Shown piece after piece: positions 50,710 through 60,213 of a DNA stretch of 64,000 bases; within the stretch, counting starts at the first letter, position 1, and the number at the start of each line of letters is the position of its first letter. The notes beneath the pieces were generated by a model that saw only the letters and a list, made by a program, of their open reading frames with translations, was not told the origin of the DNA and did not search any database. Origin of the DNA: JAWKTT01 sp041398965 (GTDB lineage Bacteria; Planctomycetota; Planctomycetia; Planctomycetales; Planctomycetaceae); contig JAWKTT010000006.1 in assembly GCA_041398965.1 (NCBI GenBank), forward strand, positions 1 through 64,000, given 5' to 3'. The position numbers and the translations under genes were made by a program.

Positions 50710-53700
50710 ATGGCTAACTCGGAAGCATTGCTAAAGCACTTTGAACTGGCTCGGCGCGATCTGCTGGAGCTCACGACCCAGAACCGTTTACTTGCGACAC
50801 CGCGAGATCAGGAGTCGGGGGCCTGTATCGAGATTAAGGACGAATCGACCACCGAAGTCTTTCGGCAACTCGTCACCGACTTGGGAGAAATGCAGTTTGA
50901 GGAAGGGGTCCTTGTCGAGGGTGCGGATGCAGCAACCGACGTTGAGGCGAGCGACGCTGACGCAAACGAGTCGGAAGCCGAGTCGCAGACAGAGAGTTCC
51001 GGGAAGTCGTCGACGAAGAAGTCCACCACAGCAAAGAGCGCGAGTCGTCGGACGACGAAGAAAGCGGCCGCAGTTAAAGCCGCAACGACAAAGGCTGCGG
51101 CTCAGCCGGTCGACGTGACCGACGATGTGCTGCATACGGATATCTCGCCGGAAGAACTTGATCGGCGGCTTGTGTCGCTGGTCAGCGATGCGACGGCCTC
51201 ACTTGAGGAGAAGGGGGTCAACGTCTTGTATCTCGCGATGGGTTTCTTGAGATGGTACGAAGACGAAACGTCTGAGACCCCACGCGATGCCCCGCTGTTG
51301 TTGATCCCTGTCAGCCTCGAACGTGGTCGCACTGGAGGGCGATATAAACTGAAGCTCGAAGGGGAAGTCGTTGAAACGAACCTCACCCTCGCAGCCCGTT
51401 TGAAGCTCGATTTTGGTCTCGATCTCCCGGCTGTCCCCGAGTTGGAAGAACTTTCGCCAGCAGCTTACTTCAGTGAAGTACAAAAGGCGGTGGCGGGGCA
51501 AAGGCGATGGGAAGTTCGCCCGGACGACATGGTGCTGTGGTTTTTCTCATTCAGTAAGCTGCTGATGTATCGCGACCTCGACCCCGCGAACTGGCCCGCA
51601 GACAAACGCCTGGAAGACCGCCCACTGATTCGTGGCTTGTTGCAGGATGGGTTTAGTGCCGTCAAGCCATTGTGCGGAGAGAACGACAACATCGATTCTC
51701 TGTTTGACCCCGTCCAGACGATGCACGTGATCGACTGTGATAGCTCGCAGTCTCTGGTGGTTGAGGAAGCAGCACGCGGTTGCAATCTGGTCATTCAAGG
51801 CCCCCCCGGTACCGGAAAGTCGCAGACGATAACCAATCTCATCTCGTCGGCTGTTGCCAATGGCAAGACGATTCTGTTCGTCGCCGAAAAGATGGCGGCA
51901 CTCGAAGTGGTAAAGCGTCGACTCGACAACATCGGCATCGGCGACATGTGTTTAGAGCTGCACAGCAAGCTGACGAATCGTCGCGTCGTGTTGCAAGAAC
52001 TCGATCGGACGCTCAAGCTCGGGACTCCGAAACTGCCCGATGAACTCGATGTCACCGTGAAGAAGCTTAAGGGGCATCGGGACGAACTGAACGGCTTCGT
52101 TGAGCTATTGCACACACCCTGCGGACCAGGTGGACGAACGCCGTATGAGATCCTTGTTGAACTGATCGACCTTCGTGCCGACCAGACGCCACTCCCAGAC
52201 TTCCAACTCCCAGAGGCTGCCAAGTGGAAAGCGGACGAATATGAAAGGAACCTGCAAGCGGTGACCGACCTCTCTCGGGTAATGGTCGGTCTCGGTAATC
52301 CGGACGAGCATCCTTGGCGAGGGTCGCATCTGAATCAGGTGCTGCCGTTAGACCTTGAACGTCTATTGGTCGCCATTCCGAAACGTCTGACAGAGATTGA
52401 CGAGCTCACCGAACCGGCCCATGTGTTGAGCAGTCGTCTCGGAGACGATCCGCCAGTGCATTTGACGGATATCGATCGCCTGTTGAAGACGGTTGACACG
52501 TTGTTGAGTGCTCCCGAATTAGACACTCAGCCGATGGGAGGAACGGTCTGGGTGGATCATCGCCAGGCGATTCAAGAGTTGGCGGACTACGCGGCTTCCA
52601 TCATCAAGGCGAAGGAAGAATTGCAAGGAAAGGTCTCGGAAGCGGCCTGGGAACTCAATGTCGCGGAGGATCGACAGGCGTACGCTCTCTACGGAAAGAG
52701 CATGTTCCGCATCTTCCGGTCGTCGTATCGCAAGGCCAGACGGACCCTCAAGGGACTGTTGACCGGACCACAGCCAGAGACGTTTGAAGCAAGGTTGAAC
52801 GTCTTCGACTTGCTGAACAATCGCCGCATCGCGATGAAGAAGTTGGCCGAAGCGGGAACGTTCGGCGAGAAGGCGTTTGGGCGTCATTGGCTCGGTCCGC
52901 AGACCGATTGGAAACGAATCGTCGCCTGGAATGCTTGGGATGCCGCCGCCGTCAAGGGAGGAGTCTCGAACAGGTTCCGCACGATGCTCGGGCTGGTCGA
53001 CAAGCCGGACGAAATTCGTACACAGGCGGCGACACTCCGTCAGAAGATGGAGACGTTTGTTAACGGGTTCATCGAGGTTTGCAAGGCGTTGCAGATTGAC
53101 TTCCCGACAGCGTTTGGAAAATCGAGTCCTGTGGCCACCGGGGGAACAGCGACGTCCTCATTGCAGAAGATCGGTTCGGCAGCGGACACTCCGTTGGCAT
53201 CACTCAGGGAGCGGCTCGTTGCATGGCAGTCCAACCCCGAAGGGTTGCAAAGTTGGCAGACATACCGCCAGTCTCACACCGCTGTCGCCCCGATTGGTGA
53301 GGGGGTGTTGGTCGAGAAACTCACGTCGGGAGAGATTGATCCAAGTGCGGGACCGGCGGTGTTTCGCTTCGCTGTGGCGGAAGCCGTTTTGAGGCAGATG
53401 TTCAAAGACCGCCCACAACTCGAGTCGTTCGACGGCGGGAGGTTCGAGCAGTTGATTGAAGAGTTTTGCTCGTTCGACATCAAGCGTCTCGAACTGGCCC
53501 GGGCCGAGGTGGCCGAGAAACATTGGGTCGGGATCGGACGTCCGCGTGGAGAAGGGATGGGGAGTGCCGTCGCATTACTGCGGCACGAGATGCAAAAGAA
53601 ACGTCGACATCTGCAACTGCGAGAACTGTTGGAACGGGCCGGTCAGGCGGTGCAGGCGATCAAGCCGGTCTTCATGATGAGCCCGCTGTCGGTGGCACAG

Positions 53701-55248
53701 TATCTGAAACCGGGGGCGATCGAATTCGACATGCTGCTGATCGATGAAGCATCGCAAGTTCGTCCGGTCGAAGCGCTCGGAGCAGCGGCGCGGTGTCGGC
53801 AGATGGTGGTTGTTGGCGACGACAAGCAGATGCCCCCGACGCAGTTCTTTGGAAAGGTCATCGGCGATGTCGACATGGATGCCGATGCCCCCGAGATGCA
53901 GGCGGGAGATGTCGAAAGCATCCTCGGCCTGTGCATCGCGCGCAACATGCCACAACGGATGTTGCGTTGGCACTATCGCAGTAAGCACGAGTCATTGATT
54001 GCGGTCTCGAATCGAGAGTTTTACGAGAACCAGTTGTACATCATCCCTTCTCCCGAAAATCAGGGAAAGCTGGGGGTGAAGCATCAGTACATCGAAGGGG
54101 CAGTCTTCAAGAGTGGCAAAAATGTCGTCGAGGCGAAGATTGTTGCCGAAGCAATCATGCAGCACGCCCGGGAGAATCCGAAGTGGACGCTCGGCGTAGC
54201 CGCCTTCTCGGTGACGCAAAGAGATGCGATCTTGAAGGAACTCGAAAACTTGCGGAAGGACGACCGCTCGGCCGATGCTTTCTTCGACCCCAATGCTCCC
54301 GATCCCTTCTTCGTCAAGAATCTGGAGAACGTGCAGGGGGACGAACGGGACGTCATCTTCGTTTCGGTTGGGTATGGACCGGGGGAAGATGGAAAGGTCT
54401 CGCTGAACTTCGGTCCGGTCTCCTCTTCGGGCGGCGAGCGACGATTGAATGTGCTAATGACCCGAGCGAAGCGTGTCTTGAAGATGTTCGCTTCGCTTCG
54501 AGCCGAGGACATCGACCTGAGCCGCGCCACCGGACGAGGTCCCGAGGTGTTACGGGAGTACCTCCGATTTGCGCAGTCGGGAGGAGATGTCGAAGGGGTG
54601 AAGTCATCGACCCCGAAGGATCGGTTCGTCGAGGTGTTGCAGCGTCAGTTGAAGGAACGGGGGATCGAGACCCGCACGCACGTGGGGGTCGCGGGAGTGT
54701 TTGTTGACCTCGCTGTCATCGACCCGGAGAACGAAGGGCGATATGTTCTGGGCATTGAAGTCGATGGAAGCTCGTTCAGGGCAGCCCGTTCGAGCCGAGA
54801 TCGTTGCCGCACACGCGACGGCGTGCTCGGGGCTCAGGGGTGGGCGATTCATCACGTCTGGAGCATCGAGTACTTCAAGCGTCCGACAGAACAATTCAAT
54901 CGGATCATCGAAGCGATTGATGCGGCCAAGAAGGGGCGATTGCCCAAGCGTGGAGGAGGGCTGGCGAGCACGGTGTCGACGGTTACGCGAACTCCCGGCG
55001 GCATCGACCCGTTGGCGACAGCGGTCACCGCCGTCGAACTCGTTCCCAGTGCCACAGCGTCGGCAACAACGACATCCCCCAAAGAAGAGAGTTCCGAGGG
55101 CATTTCCCTTGGCGACATTCTGAGCACTGGTCTCAAGATCGGTGCGGCGGCATTGACAGCCGAGAAGGGAAAAGGTCTCGACGCCGCCATCTCCGCCTTC
55201 GGACGCGACGACAAGACCCCAGATCCCCCCAAGAAGAAGACCAAGTAA
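50710..55248 (+). CDS. DUF4011 / SF1 helicase / Vsr-like nuclease protein
   Basis: A 1512-residue cytoplasmic protein. Residues 1-70 and ~140-330 form the DUF4011 region (LLELTTQNRLLATPR, YLAMGFLRWYEDETSETPRD). Between them lies a ~65-residue linker (71-137), acidic and then Ala/Lys/Thr-rich like histone H1 (STKKSTTAKSASRRTTKK). The SF1 helicase core has Walker A GPPGTGKS (364-371), Walker B LLIDEASQ (about 1010), GDDKQMPP and the C-terminal motif VLMTRAKR. The last third carries a Vsr/DUF559-like nuclease (FVDLAVIDPENEGRYVLGIE, VDG, then RTRDGVLGAQGWAIHHVW). I recall this architecture among single-gene anti-phage candidates. The gene stands alone. Confidence 0.85.
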   Translation: MANSEALLKHFELARRDLLELTTQNRLLATPRDQESGACIEIKDESTTEVFRQLVTDLGEMQFEEGVLVEGADAATDVEASDADANESEAESQTESSGKSSTKKSTTAKSASRRTTKKAAAVKAATTKAAAQPVDVTDDVLHTDISPEELDRRLVSLVSDATASLEEKGVNVLYLAMGFLRWYEDETSETPRDAPLLLIPVSLERGRTGGRYKLKLEGEVVETNLTLAARLKLDFGLDLPAVPELEELSPAAYFSEVQKAVAGQRRWEVRPDDMVLWFFSFSKLLMYRDLDPANWPADKRLEDRPLIRGLLQDGFSAVKPLCGENDNIDSLFDPVQTMHVIDCDSSQSLVVEEAARGCNLVIQGPPGTGKSQTITNLISSAVANGKTILFVAEKMAALEVVKRRLDNIGIGDMCLELHSKLTNRRVVLQELDRTLKLGTPKLPDELDVTVKKLKGHRDELNGFVELLHTPCGPGGRTPYEILVELIDLRADQTPLPDFQLPEAAKWKADEYERNLQAVTDLSRVMVGLGNPDEHPWRGSHLNQVLPLDLERLLVAIPKRLTEIDELTEPAHVLSSRLGDDPPVHLTDIDRLLKTVDTLLSAPELDTQPMGGTVWVDHRQAIQELADYAASIIKAKEELQGKVSEAAWELNVAEDRQAYALYGKSMFRIFRSSYRKARRTLKGLLTGPQPETFEARLNVFDLLNNRRIAMKKLAEAGTFGEKAFGRHWLGPQTDWKRIVAWNAWDAAAVKGGVSNRFRTMLGLVDKPDEIRTQAATLRQKMETFVNGFIEVCKALQIDFPTAFGKSSPVATGGTATSSLQKIGSAADTPLASLRERLVAWQSNPEGLQSWQTYRQSHTAVAPIGEGVLVEKLTSGEIDPSAGPAVFRFAVAEAVLRQMFKDRPQLESFDGGRFEQLIEEFCSFDIKRLELARAEVAEKHWVGIGRPRGEGMGSAVALLRHEMQKKRRHLQLRELLERAGQAVQAIKPVFMMSPLSVAQYLKPGAIEFDMLLIDEASQVRPVEALGAAARCRQMVVVGDDKQMPPTQFFGKVIGDVDMDADAPEMQAGDVESILGLCIARNMPQRMLRWHYRSKHESLIAVSNREFYENQLYIIPSPENQGKLGVKHQYIEGAVFKSGKNVVEAKIVAEAIMQHARENPKWTLGVAAFSVTQRDAILKELENLRKDDRSADAFFDPNAPDPFFVKNLENVQGDERDVIFVSVGYGPGEDGKVSLNFGPVSSSGGERRLNVLMTRAKRVLKMFASLRAEDIDLSRATGRGPEVLREYLRFAQSGGDVEGVKSSTPKDRFVEVLQRQLKERGIETRTHVGVAGVFVDLAVIDPENEGRYVLGIEVDGSSFRAARSSRDRCRTRDGVLGAQGWAIHHVWSIEYFKRPTEQFNRIIEAIDAAKKGRLPKRGGGLASTVSTVTRTPGGIDPLATAVTAVELVPSATASATTTSPKEESSEGISLGDILSTGLKIGAAALTAEKGKGLDAAISAFGRDDKTPDPPKKKTK

Positions 55249-55389
55249 ATCACCCGTTTCGCCCCAAGCTCCATGTGTGGGGCCAAGCTGGTCTTTCGCG
55301 CTGAAGACCGTGACGTGTATGATGCCGCATCGATCGTCGCGAAGGATGGAACGAGTCGGCAGTGAATAGGATCAGGGAAGGGAACGGCG

Positions 55390-56079
55390 ATGTCGGATGG
55401 TGAGAAGGCGAAGCGGCGGGGGTGCCTTTGGTGGACCTTGTGTCTGATGTTCTCGATACTCGGCATTACGATTATCGGGATCGCGCTCGTCTTTTGGTCG
55501 CTTAAGAGTGAGCCGACGTACTATCGCGAAGCTCGTCTCAAGCTCGCGGATCCCGTTGTCCGCAAGGCGGCTGCGGAAGAGTTTGAACAGAAGGCCGAAG
55601 TTCTGGAACAGACGACTCGAAAGGTTGGAGACTGGAGCGAAGCGTTTACCGAAGAGGAGATCAACGCCTATCTGATGGAAGAGGTTTTCAGTGAAGGGAA
55701 GGCCAAGAAACCGGTTCGTGATCCTCTCATCGCGTTCGAGGAAGGAGTTGTCAGACTCGGTTGTTACGTCGAGACCGATTATTACACCGGGGTGATCAGC
55801 GTACAGACACGCCCCGAATTGCTGAATGAGCGCGAGATTCGACTGGAGGTTGTCGATGTTCAAGCGGGTGCTCTGTCCCTTCCTGCCTCGCGACTGTTGA
55901 AGGAAGCGGTCGATCGCATGCAGAATGGAGACTTCCCCTTACGCTGGGATGGCGATTCGGACTCAAACAGCCTGATACTGTCGCTCCCAGAACCTCGCCA
56001 CGGAGCCAGGCCGATTCAACTCACCGAACTCAAAGTGACTCCCGGCCAGGTCACCCTGAGTGGCTCGACCGGCGAGTGA
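55390..56079 (+). CDS. Hypothetical membrane-anchored protein
   Basis: A 229-residue protein with a basic N-terminus, one membrane anchor (WWTLCLMFSILGITIIGIAL, about residues 14-33) and an extracytoplasmic domain. A helical section (RKAAAEEFEQKAEVLEQTTR) precedes a beta section (GVVRLGCYVETDYYTGVISV, EIRLEVVDVQAGALSLPASR). The pattern recalls LmeA/DUF2993-like lipid-interacting folds, but similarity is too weak to assign. The start is ATG 55390 with AAGGGAA 11 nt upstream. It follows the helicase-nuclease gene by 142 nt. Confidence 0.65.
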   Translation: MSDGEKAKRRGCLWWTLCLMFSILGITIIGIALVFWSLKSEPTYYREARLKLADPVVRKAAAEEFEQKAEVLEQTTRKVGDWSEAFTEEEINAYLMEEVFSEGKAKKPVRDPLIAFEEGVVRLGCYVETDYYTGVISVQTRPELLNEREIRLEVVDVQAGALSLPASRLLKEAVDRMQNGDFPLRWDGDSDSNSLILSLPEPRHGARPIQLTELKVTPGQVTLSGSTGE

Positions 56080-56166
56080 AGCCACGTGATTCGATACCCC
56101 GCCCAACGACACTCTCTCGACTCACGGGATGGTCGGGAGGGTGCCGTGACTTGGGGTGAATTCTCC

Positions 56167-56907
56167 TTACTTCTTTGCGGGTCGCTTTTGTTCCAGCAGC
56201 CATTCGTAGAGGGCGGGGTTGTTGTAGCTTTCGGTCCAGGAGTCGTGTCCTGCTTCGGGGTAAGCGGTAAATTTTGGTTCGCCGCCAGCCTTCTTCAGAG
56301 CGTCGACCATGTCTTGAGAACGCTTGAAGGGGACTGCTCCATCCTTTTCGCCGTGGAAGACCCAGCAAGGGATGTGGGCAATCTCTTTGGCCCAGTAGGT
56401 CTCTCCGCCGCCGCAGATCGGGACGATGGCCGCGAACTTCTGTGGGGCATGGGCCGCGAGTCCCCACGTGCCGAAGCCTCCCATGCTGAGGCCGGTAATG
56501 TAGATGCGGTCTGTGTCGACCTTGTACGTCTTCGAGACGTCGTCAATCAGTTTTTCGAGTGACAGGGCTTGCCAGCGCTGCTGAGCGGGACACTGCGGCG
56601 AGACGACGATGAACGGGAACTGCTTTCCCCCCTTAATGAGTTTCGGGGGGCCATGCACGGCCACCTTGTCGAGATCGTCACCCCGTTCGCCCGAGCCATG
56701 CAGGAAGACGAGCAGTGGCCACTTTTCTTGCTTTTCGTAGTCTTCGGGAAGATACAGAAGATACTGCAATTCCACTTTGACGTCTCCCTGAAGTTGCGCA
56801 GCCACCTGCTTGCCCGGTGTCGGTTCAGCGGCAGGGGCAAGTCCAGCAATGAAGAAGAGTATCAGGCAGATCAGCGGACAGAGGAGCGAGCGTCCAAGTA
56901 CGTTCAT
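56167..56907 (-). CDS. Exported alpha/beta-hydrolase (carboxylesterase/prolyl-oligopeptidase-like)
   Basis: A 246-residue secreted hydrolase with a signal peptide (LCPLICLILFFIAGLAPAAE). The catalytic triad is visible: Ser in GLSMGGFGTW, Asp in VFHGEKDGAVPF and His in PEAGHDSWTE. The oxyanion region is LLVFLHGSGERGDDL. The dienelactone-hydrolase or phospholipase/carboxylesterase group fits best. The substrate is unknown; such planctomycete enzymes are often polysaccharide or feruloyl esterases. The start is ATG 56907. It faces the preceding plus-strand gene convergently. Confidence 0.88.
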   Translation of the reverse strand: MNVLGRSLLCPLICLILFFIAGLAPAAEPTPGKQVAAQLQGDVKVELQYLLYLPEDYEKQEKWPLLVFLHGSGERGDDLDKVAVHGPPKLIKGGKQFPFIVVSPQCPAQQRWQALSLEKLIDDVSKTYKVDTDRIYITGLSMGGFGTWGLAAHAPQKFAAIVPICGGGETYWAKEIAHIPCWVFHGEKDGAVPFKRSQDMVDALKKAGGEPKFTAYPEAGHDSWTESYNNPALYEWLLEQKRPAKK

Positions 56908-57335
56908 GGGAGCATCCTATTGATGAGGGGACAGAAGTGAGTGCGGGGGCAAAGGTGAGATTCCAAGAGGCAAGAGCCGTCGTTCGTAGTATCGTCAGAG
57001 CCTTCATGCTCTTGCAAGCATGGGAATGAAGCGGCAGATTGGAGTGCCTGCATCTCGATTGTTGATGTTGCGACATGAACCCCTCGGCCCTTCACAGCCA
57101 CGCGACATACTCGCGATGTTTTCCCTTCGTTCCCTTCTGTTCAGTATCCGTTGATTCGCCCCCAAGATGTTGTGACGAACAGTTGGCGAACGTTGTTTCG
57201 AACAATGGGGGGAACAGAGGGTCGCGAAGGAAGCGAAGGGTGACGGGAGGACGGCTGTCATTCAAGACATTAGCCACTATTTCTGGAGAGGCACAAACTA
57301 GGTTGAGCGAGAGTAAATTTGTCGATCTCCTAACG
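56908..57335. other. Intergenic stretch with an imperfect inverted repeat
   Basis: No gene is seen. CCCTTCGTTCCCTTCTGTTC (57123-57142) faces GAACAGAGGGTCGCGAAGGA followed by AGCGAAGGG (57212-57240), two imperfect opposite copies of a CCTTCG-rich motif. Confidence 0.4.
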
Positions 57336-57370
57336 AAAATCGTCCCGATCAGTTGGGCTGGTCGGGACGA
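57336..57370 (-). terminator. Rho-independent terminator of the cold-shock gene
   Basis: On the minus strand, CGTCCCGACC and its reverse complement (57341-57370) form a stem, followed immediately by TTTTCGTT. It lies 51 nt past the stop of the 57421-57624 gene. Confidence 0.75.
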
Positions 57371-57420
57371 TGGCTGGAACACTGAGTTGACCAGTCGGAA
57401 CTCGGTTAGTCGGGTGACGG

Positions 57421-57624
57421 TCAGAGGGGACGGACGACCGAAGCACGCGCACCTTTCGGTCCAGTCTCCGACTCAAACTCGACTTCCTGACCTTCAGTCA
57501 GCGACTCAAATTCGACCTCTTGGAGAGCCGAAAGGTGAAAGAACAGGTCTTTCCCCTTCGCTCCGCCGTCGATGAATCCAAATCCTTTGTCGTGAACCAG
57601 CTTCTTGATTGTTCCTCGCTGCAT
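57421..57624 (-). CDS. Cold-shock domain protein (CspA family)
   Basis: A 67-residue single cold-shock domain that binds single-stranded nucleic acids and acts as an RNA chaperone. RNP1 is KGFGFIDG (residues 13-20) and RNP2 is DLFFHLSAL (residues 26-34). The domain has family length. The start ATG 57624 has AAGGTGAG 5 nt upstream. It is monocistronic, with a clear terminator. Regulation by temperature through its 5' leader is common in the family but cannot be shown here. Confidence 0.92.
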   Translation of the reverse strand: MQRGTIKKLVHDKGFGFIDGGAKGKDLFFHLSALQEVEFESLTEGQEVEFESETGPKGARASVVRPL

Positions 57625-57972
57625 GGCAGCTCACCTTCAATGTGTAATGTGAGTCAAAAACACGGCAAAACGATGGCCGTACACAAGTTCCAGGAAGAAA
57701 GCACAGTCTTGTTCAAGGCCCCAGAAGGATCGAATGAAATAGACCGGCCCACAACCCGGCGACACGCCTCGGAGTCGATGCAGCAGGGCATCGATTTCGA
57801 ATCGGGCGGATCGTAACAACTGACCTGCCATGCTGCCAAGTAGCGGTCAACCGGGATTCGGACCATCCCTTGACGGGGGAATTCTCGATGGTATTGACGG
57901 ACTGCGGCGCGCAGTCGAACATGACGGGGTGACGACAGGGGTGGTTCGGAGAGTTCTTGGAGGAGGAGAGAA
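57625..57972. other. Divergent promoter region, nothing recognised
   Basis: About 350 nt between the starts of the cold-shock gene and the GYF-DUF1559 gene. No gene-like ORF. It contains both promoters, but no consensus element was pinned down. Confidence 0.4.
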
Positions 57973-59148
57973 TTGGACGACTGGTATGTACTGGATGGGG
58001 ATCGACGAGACGGCCCGTATCCGATGGTCATTATGCAGGAGATGTGGCAAGCGGGTGAGCTTGCCGCCGATCAACTTGTGCAGCAAGCGGACGGGGGGCA
58101 GTCTCGGCGTGCGGGGGATGTGGCCGAGTTCGCGTCGACGCCGGTTGAGTCCGAAACGGATCGCGGGGTCGTCTCAGGAGCGGCAACCTCTGGAGATGCG
58201 GGGAAGTCACGACGTCGAAGCGTGATGTCGCGTGTCGTGATCAGTCTGTTTGTCACCCTGCTCGTGGTGGGGGTCATCGGGATTCCCCTGTTGGCGATTG
58301 TCGTGCCGTTGTTAACCAACATGCGCGAGACAGCCCGGCAGAATCAATGTCAGGAACATCTCCGTCAACTGTCAGAGGGCCTGTTGAAGTACGAGGCGGC
58401 CGAGGGGGAATTTCCATCCGGCTGGAAGTCGCAGGAGCCATTGCGATCAAACTTCAGTTGGGGGACGTCGCTGTTGCCCTTTGTGAATCAGTCAGGACTC
58501 GCGGGGCGACTGAGAACGGGCGATCAGGGATTGGCGACGGCTCTGACCGATCCGTCACTTGTGATGTTGATGGAGTCGTCGATTCCGGGAACCATCTGTT
58601 CGAGCGAGACTGTGCAGGGAGTTAATCAGGAACGTCCCGTGCTCGACAAAGTCGACGGGGTGCATCAACTGGCCACCTCGAGTTATCTCGCCAACTTTGG
58701 GTCGGCAGGTTTCAACAGTGAAGGGAATGGTCTGTTTGAGAAAGACTCGATGTTTTCTTCGCTGAACGTCGTCGATGGTGAGTCTCGCACAATCCTATTG
58801 GGGGAACGAGCATTCTGGACGAACGGTTCTGGAGCAGGGGGTCAACCTTTGGTGCAGGCGAACGGCGGCCTTTGGTTTGGTTTGAACGGGGACGGGACGA
58901 CGATGCGTCAGGGGGATGTCCTGGGGACCGGCATGGGGGGCGTCAACGGACGACGCACCGGGCTTCCGTGTGACTGCAACGTGACAATTGGTTATAGTAG
59001 CTACCATCCCGGAGGGGTGCAGTTCGCCTTCGTCGATGGTCAAGTCAAATTGCTGAGCGATGGGATCAATGGAGAGGTCTTTAATCAACTGCTCGGGCGA
59101 AATGACTCGGTACAGCAAGTTGTTCCTCAAGGGCCGAACTCGCGCTGA
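57973..59148 (+). CDS. GYF_2 domain fused to a DUF1559-type protein
   Basis: A 391-residue protein with an unusual layout. Residues 1-40 (DDWYVLDGDRRDGPYPMVIM, QEMWQAGELAADQLVQQ) match the GYF_2 (W-Y-x-x-x-G-x-x-x-G-P) domain. A linker follows, then one membrane segment (VVISLFVTLLVVGVIGIPLL, about residues 88-107), then a DUF1559-like domain with the usual GESRTILLGERAF segment and a C-terminal HPGGVQFAFVDGQV (H-X9-DG). The prepilin cleavage motif is absent. TTG 57973 is chosen because AGGAGGAG lies 5 nt upstream. It is followed after 129 nt by a classic DUF1559 gene. Confidence 0.8.
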   Translation: MDDWYVLDGDRRDGPYPMVIMQEMWQAGELAADQLVQQADGGQSRRAGDVAEFASTPVESETDRGVVSGAATSGDAGKSRRRSVMSRVVISLFVTLLVVGVIGIPLLAIVVPLLTNMRETARQNQCQEHLRQLSEGLLKYEAAEGEFPSGWKSQEPLRSNFSWGTSLLPFVNQSGLAGRLRTGDQGLATALTDPSLVMLMESSIPGTICSSETVQGVNQERPVLDKVDGVHQLATSSYLANFGSAGFNSEGNGLFEKDSMFSSLNVVDGESRTILLGERAFWTNGSGAGGQPLVQANGGLWFGLNGDGTTMRQGDVLGTGMGGVNGRRTGLPCDCNVTIGYSSYHPGGVQFAFVDGQVKLLSDGINGEVFNQLLGRNDSVQQVVPQGPNSR

Positions 59149-59277
59149 GCTAACGGAAGCAAATGTGAATGTGAGTTGTCGATTGTCGTTGCAGGGTCAA
59201 TTCTGTTAGATTGGGCGCTGCGTGCGAAGGGTGTTAGGACTTAGGGTGGAAACTCATCACAACTAAGGAGCGGTGCT

Positions 59278-60213
59278 ATGTTAATTAAGTCGCGAAAACG
59301 AGGGTTTACGGCCATTGAGTTGATGGTGGTTGTCGCCATCATCGGGGTGCTCGTCGCCCTGATGGTCCCCGCCGTCGGAGGCGTCCGCGAATCGGCCCGA
59401 CGTTCTCAGTGTCAAGACAATCTGCACAATGTCATCATCGCCCTGCACAACTATGAGGGCGCTCATAAGGGCCTGCCGCCGGGGTTTATTCATCAAGTGC
59501 CGAATCATTCTAACTATGGTTGGCAGGCCATGTTCCTGCCCTACGTGGAACAGAAGCCGCTCTACGATCTGATTAGACCCGGAAACCCAGGATTGGCCGA
59601 TGCGCTGACGAATGCGAAGAAAGCGAAAGCCTTACAGTCGAAAGTCGAGTTCTTAGTCTGCCCGTCAGAGAAAGGTGCTGCAACCAATTCCCACTTTGTT
59701 GCGTTCGATTCCGACGATGAGCCGCACGAATTAGCATTGTCCAGCTACGTCGGCAACAACGGCTCAGACCTAATTCCCCGCGAATGGTCGACCAAGGATC
59801 ATCGCTTGCACGTTCGTCCTCCGAAAGGAATCTTCGGACCCAATGTCAGTACCCGTTTTGGAAGCATTACGGATGGAACGAGTAACACGATCGGGGTGGG
59901 TGAGCGGACTTGGACGCTGAAGAACGGTAAGGACGTTAATAAATGCGGAGCGGCGATTTACGCCGGTGTGATCGGGGACGGCAAAGTCATCAATCAGCGA
60001 GCCATACTGGGATCGAGTGCCTTCGGGGTGAACTCTGTAAAAGGGGATGAAAAAACTGTCCATTGCGAGTCGGGAATTAGTAGTGCTCATCCGGGAGGCG
60101 CTCAGGTCGGAGTGTTGGATGGTAAGGTCAGTTTCCTTTCCGAAGAGATCAATCAGGAACTGCTTGACAATCTCTTTGTGAAGGACGATGGCAACGCGGC
60201 GTACCTCCCATGA
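59278..60213 (+). CDS. DUF1559 protein with type IV pilin-like N-terminus
   Basis: A 311-residue protein with the prepilin signal SRKRGFTAIELMVVVAIIGV (cleavage after the Gly of RGFTAIE) and the C-terminal H-X9-DG motif HPGGAQVGVLDGKV. Internal DUF1559 features include ALHNYEGAHKGLPPGFIHQV and GTSNTIGVGERTW. AAGGAG lies 9 nt upstream of ATG 59278. Its stop overlaps the next start by four nucleotides (ATGA), so the next gene is translationally coupled. Confidence 0.93.
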   Translation: MLIKSRKRGFTAIELMVVVAIIGVLVALMVPAVGGVRESARRSQCQDNLHNVIIALHNYEGAHKGLPPGFIHQVPNHSNYGWQAMFLPYVEQKPLYDLIRPGNPGLADALTNAKKAKALQSKVEFLVCPSEKGAATNSHFVAFDSDDEPHELALSSYVGNNGSDLIPREWSTKDHRLHVRPPKGIFGPNVSTRFGSITDGTSNTIGVGERTWTLKNGKDVNKCGAAIYAGVIGDGKVINQRAILGSSAFGVNSVKGDEKTVHCESGISSAHPGGAQVGVLDGKVSFLSEEINQELLDNLFVKDDGNAAYLP

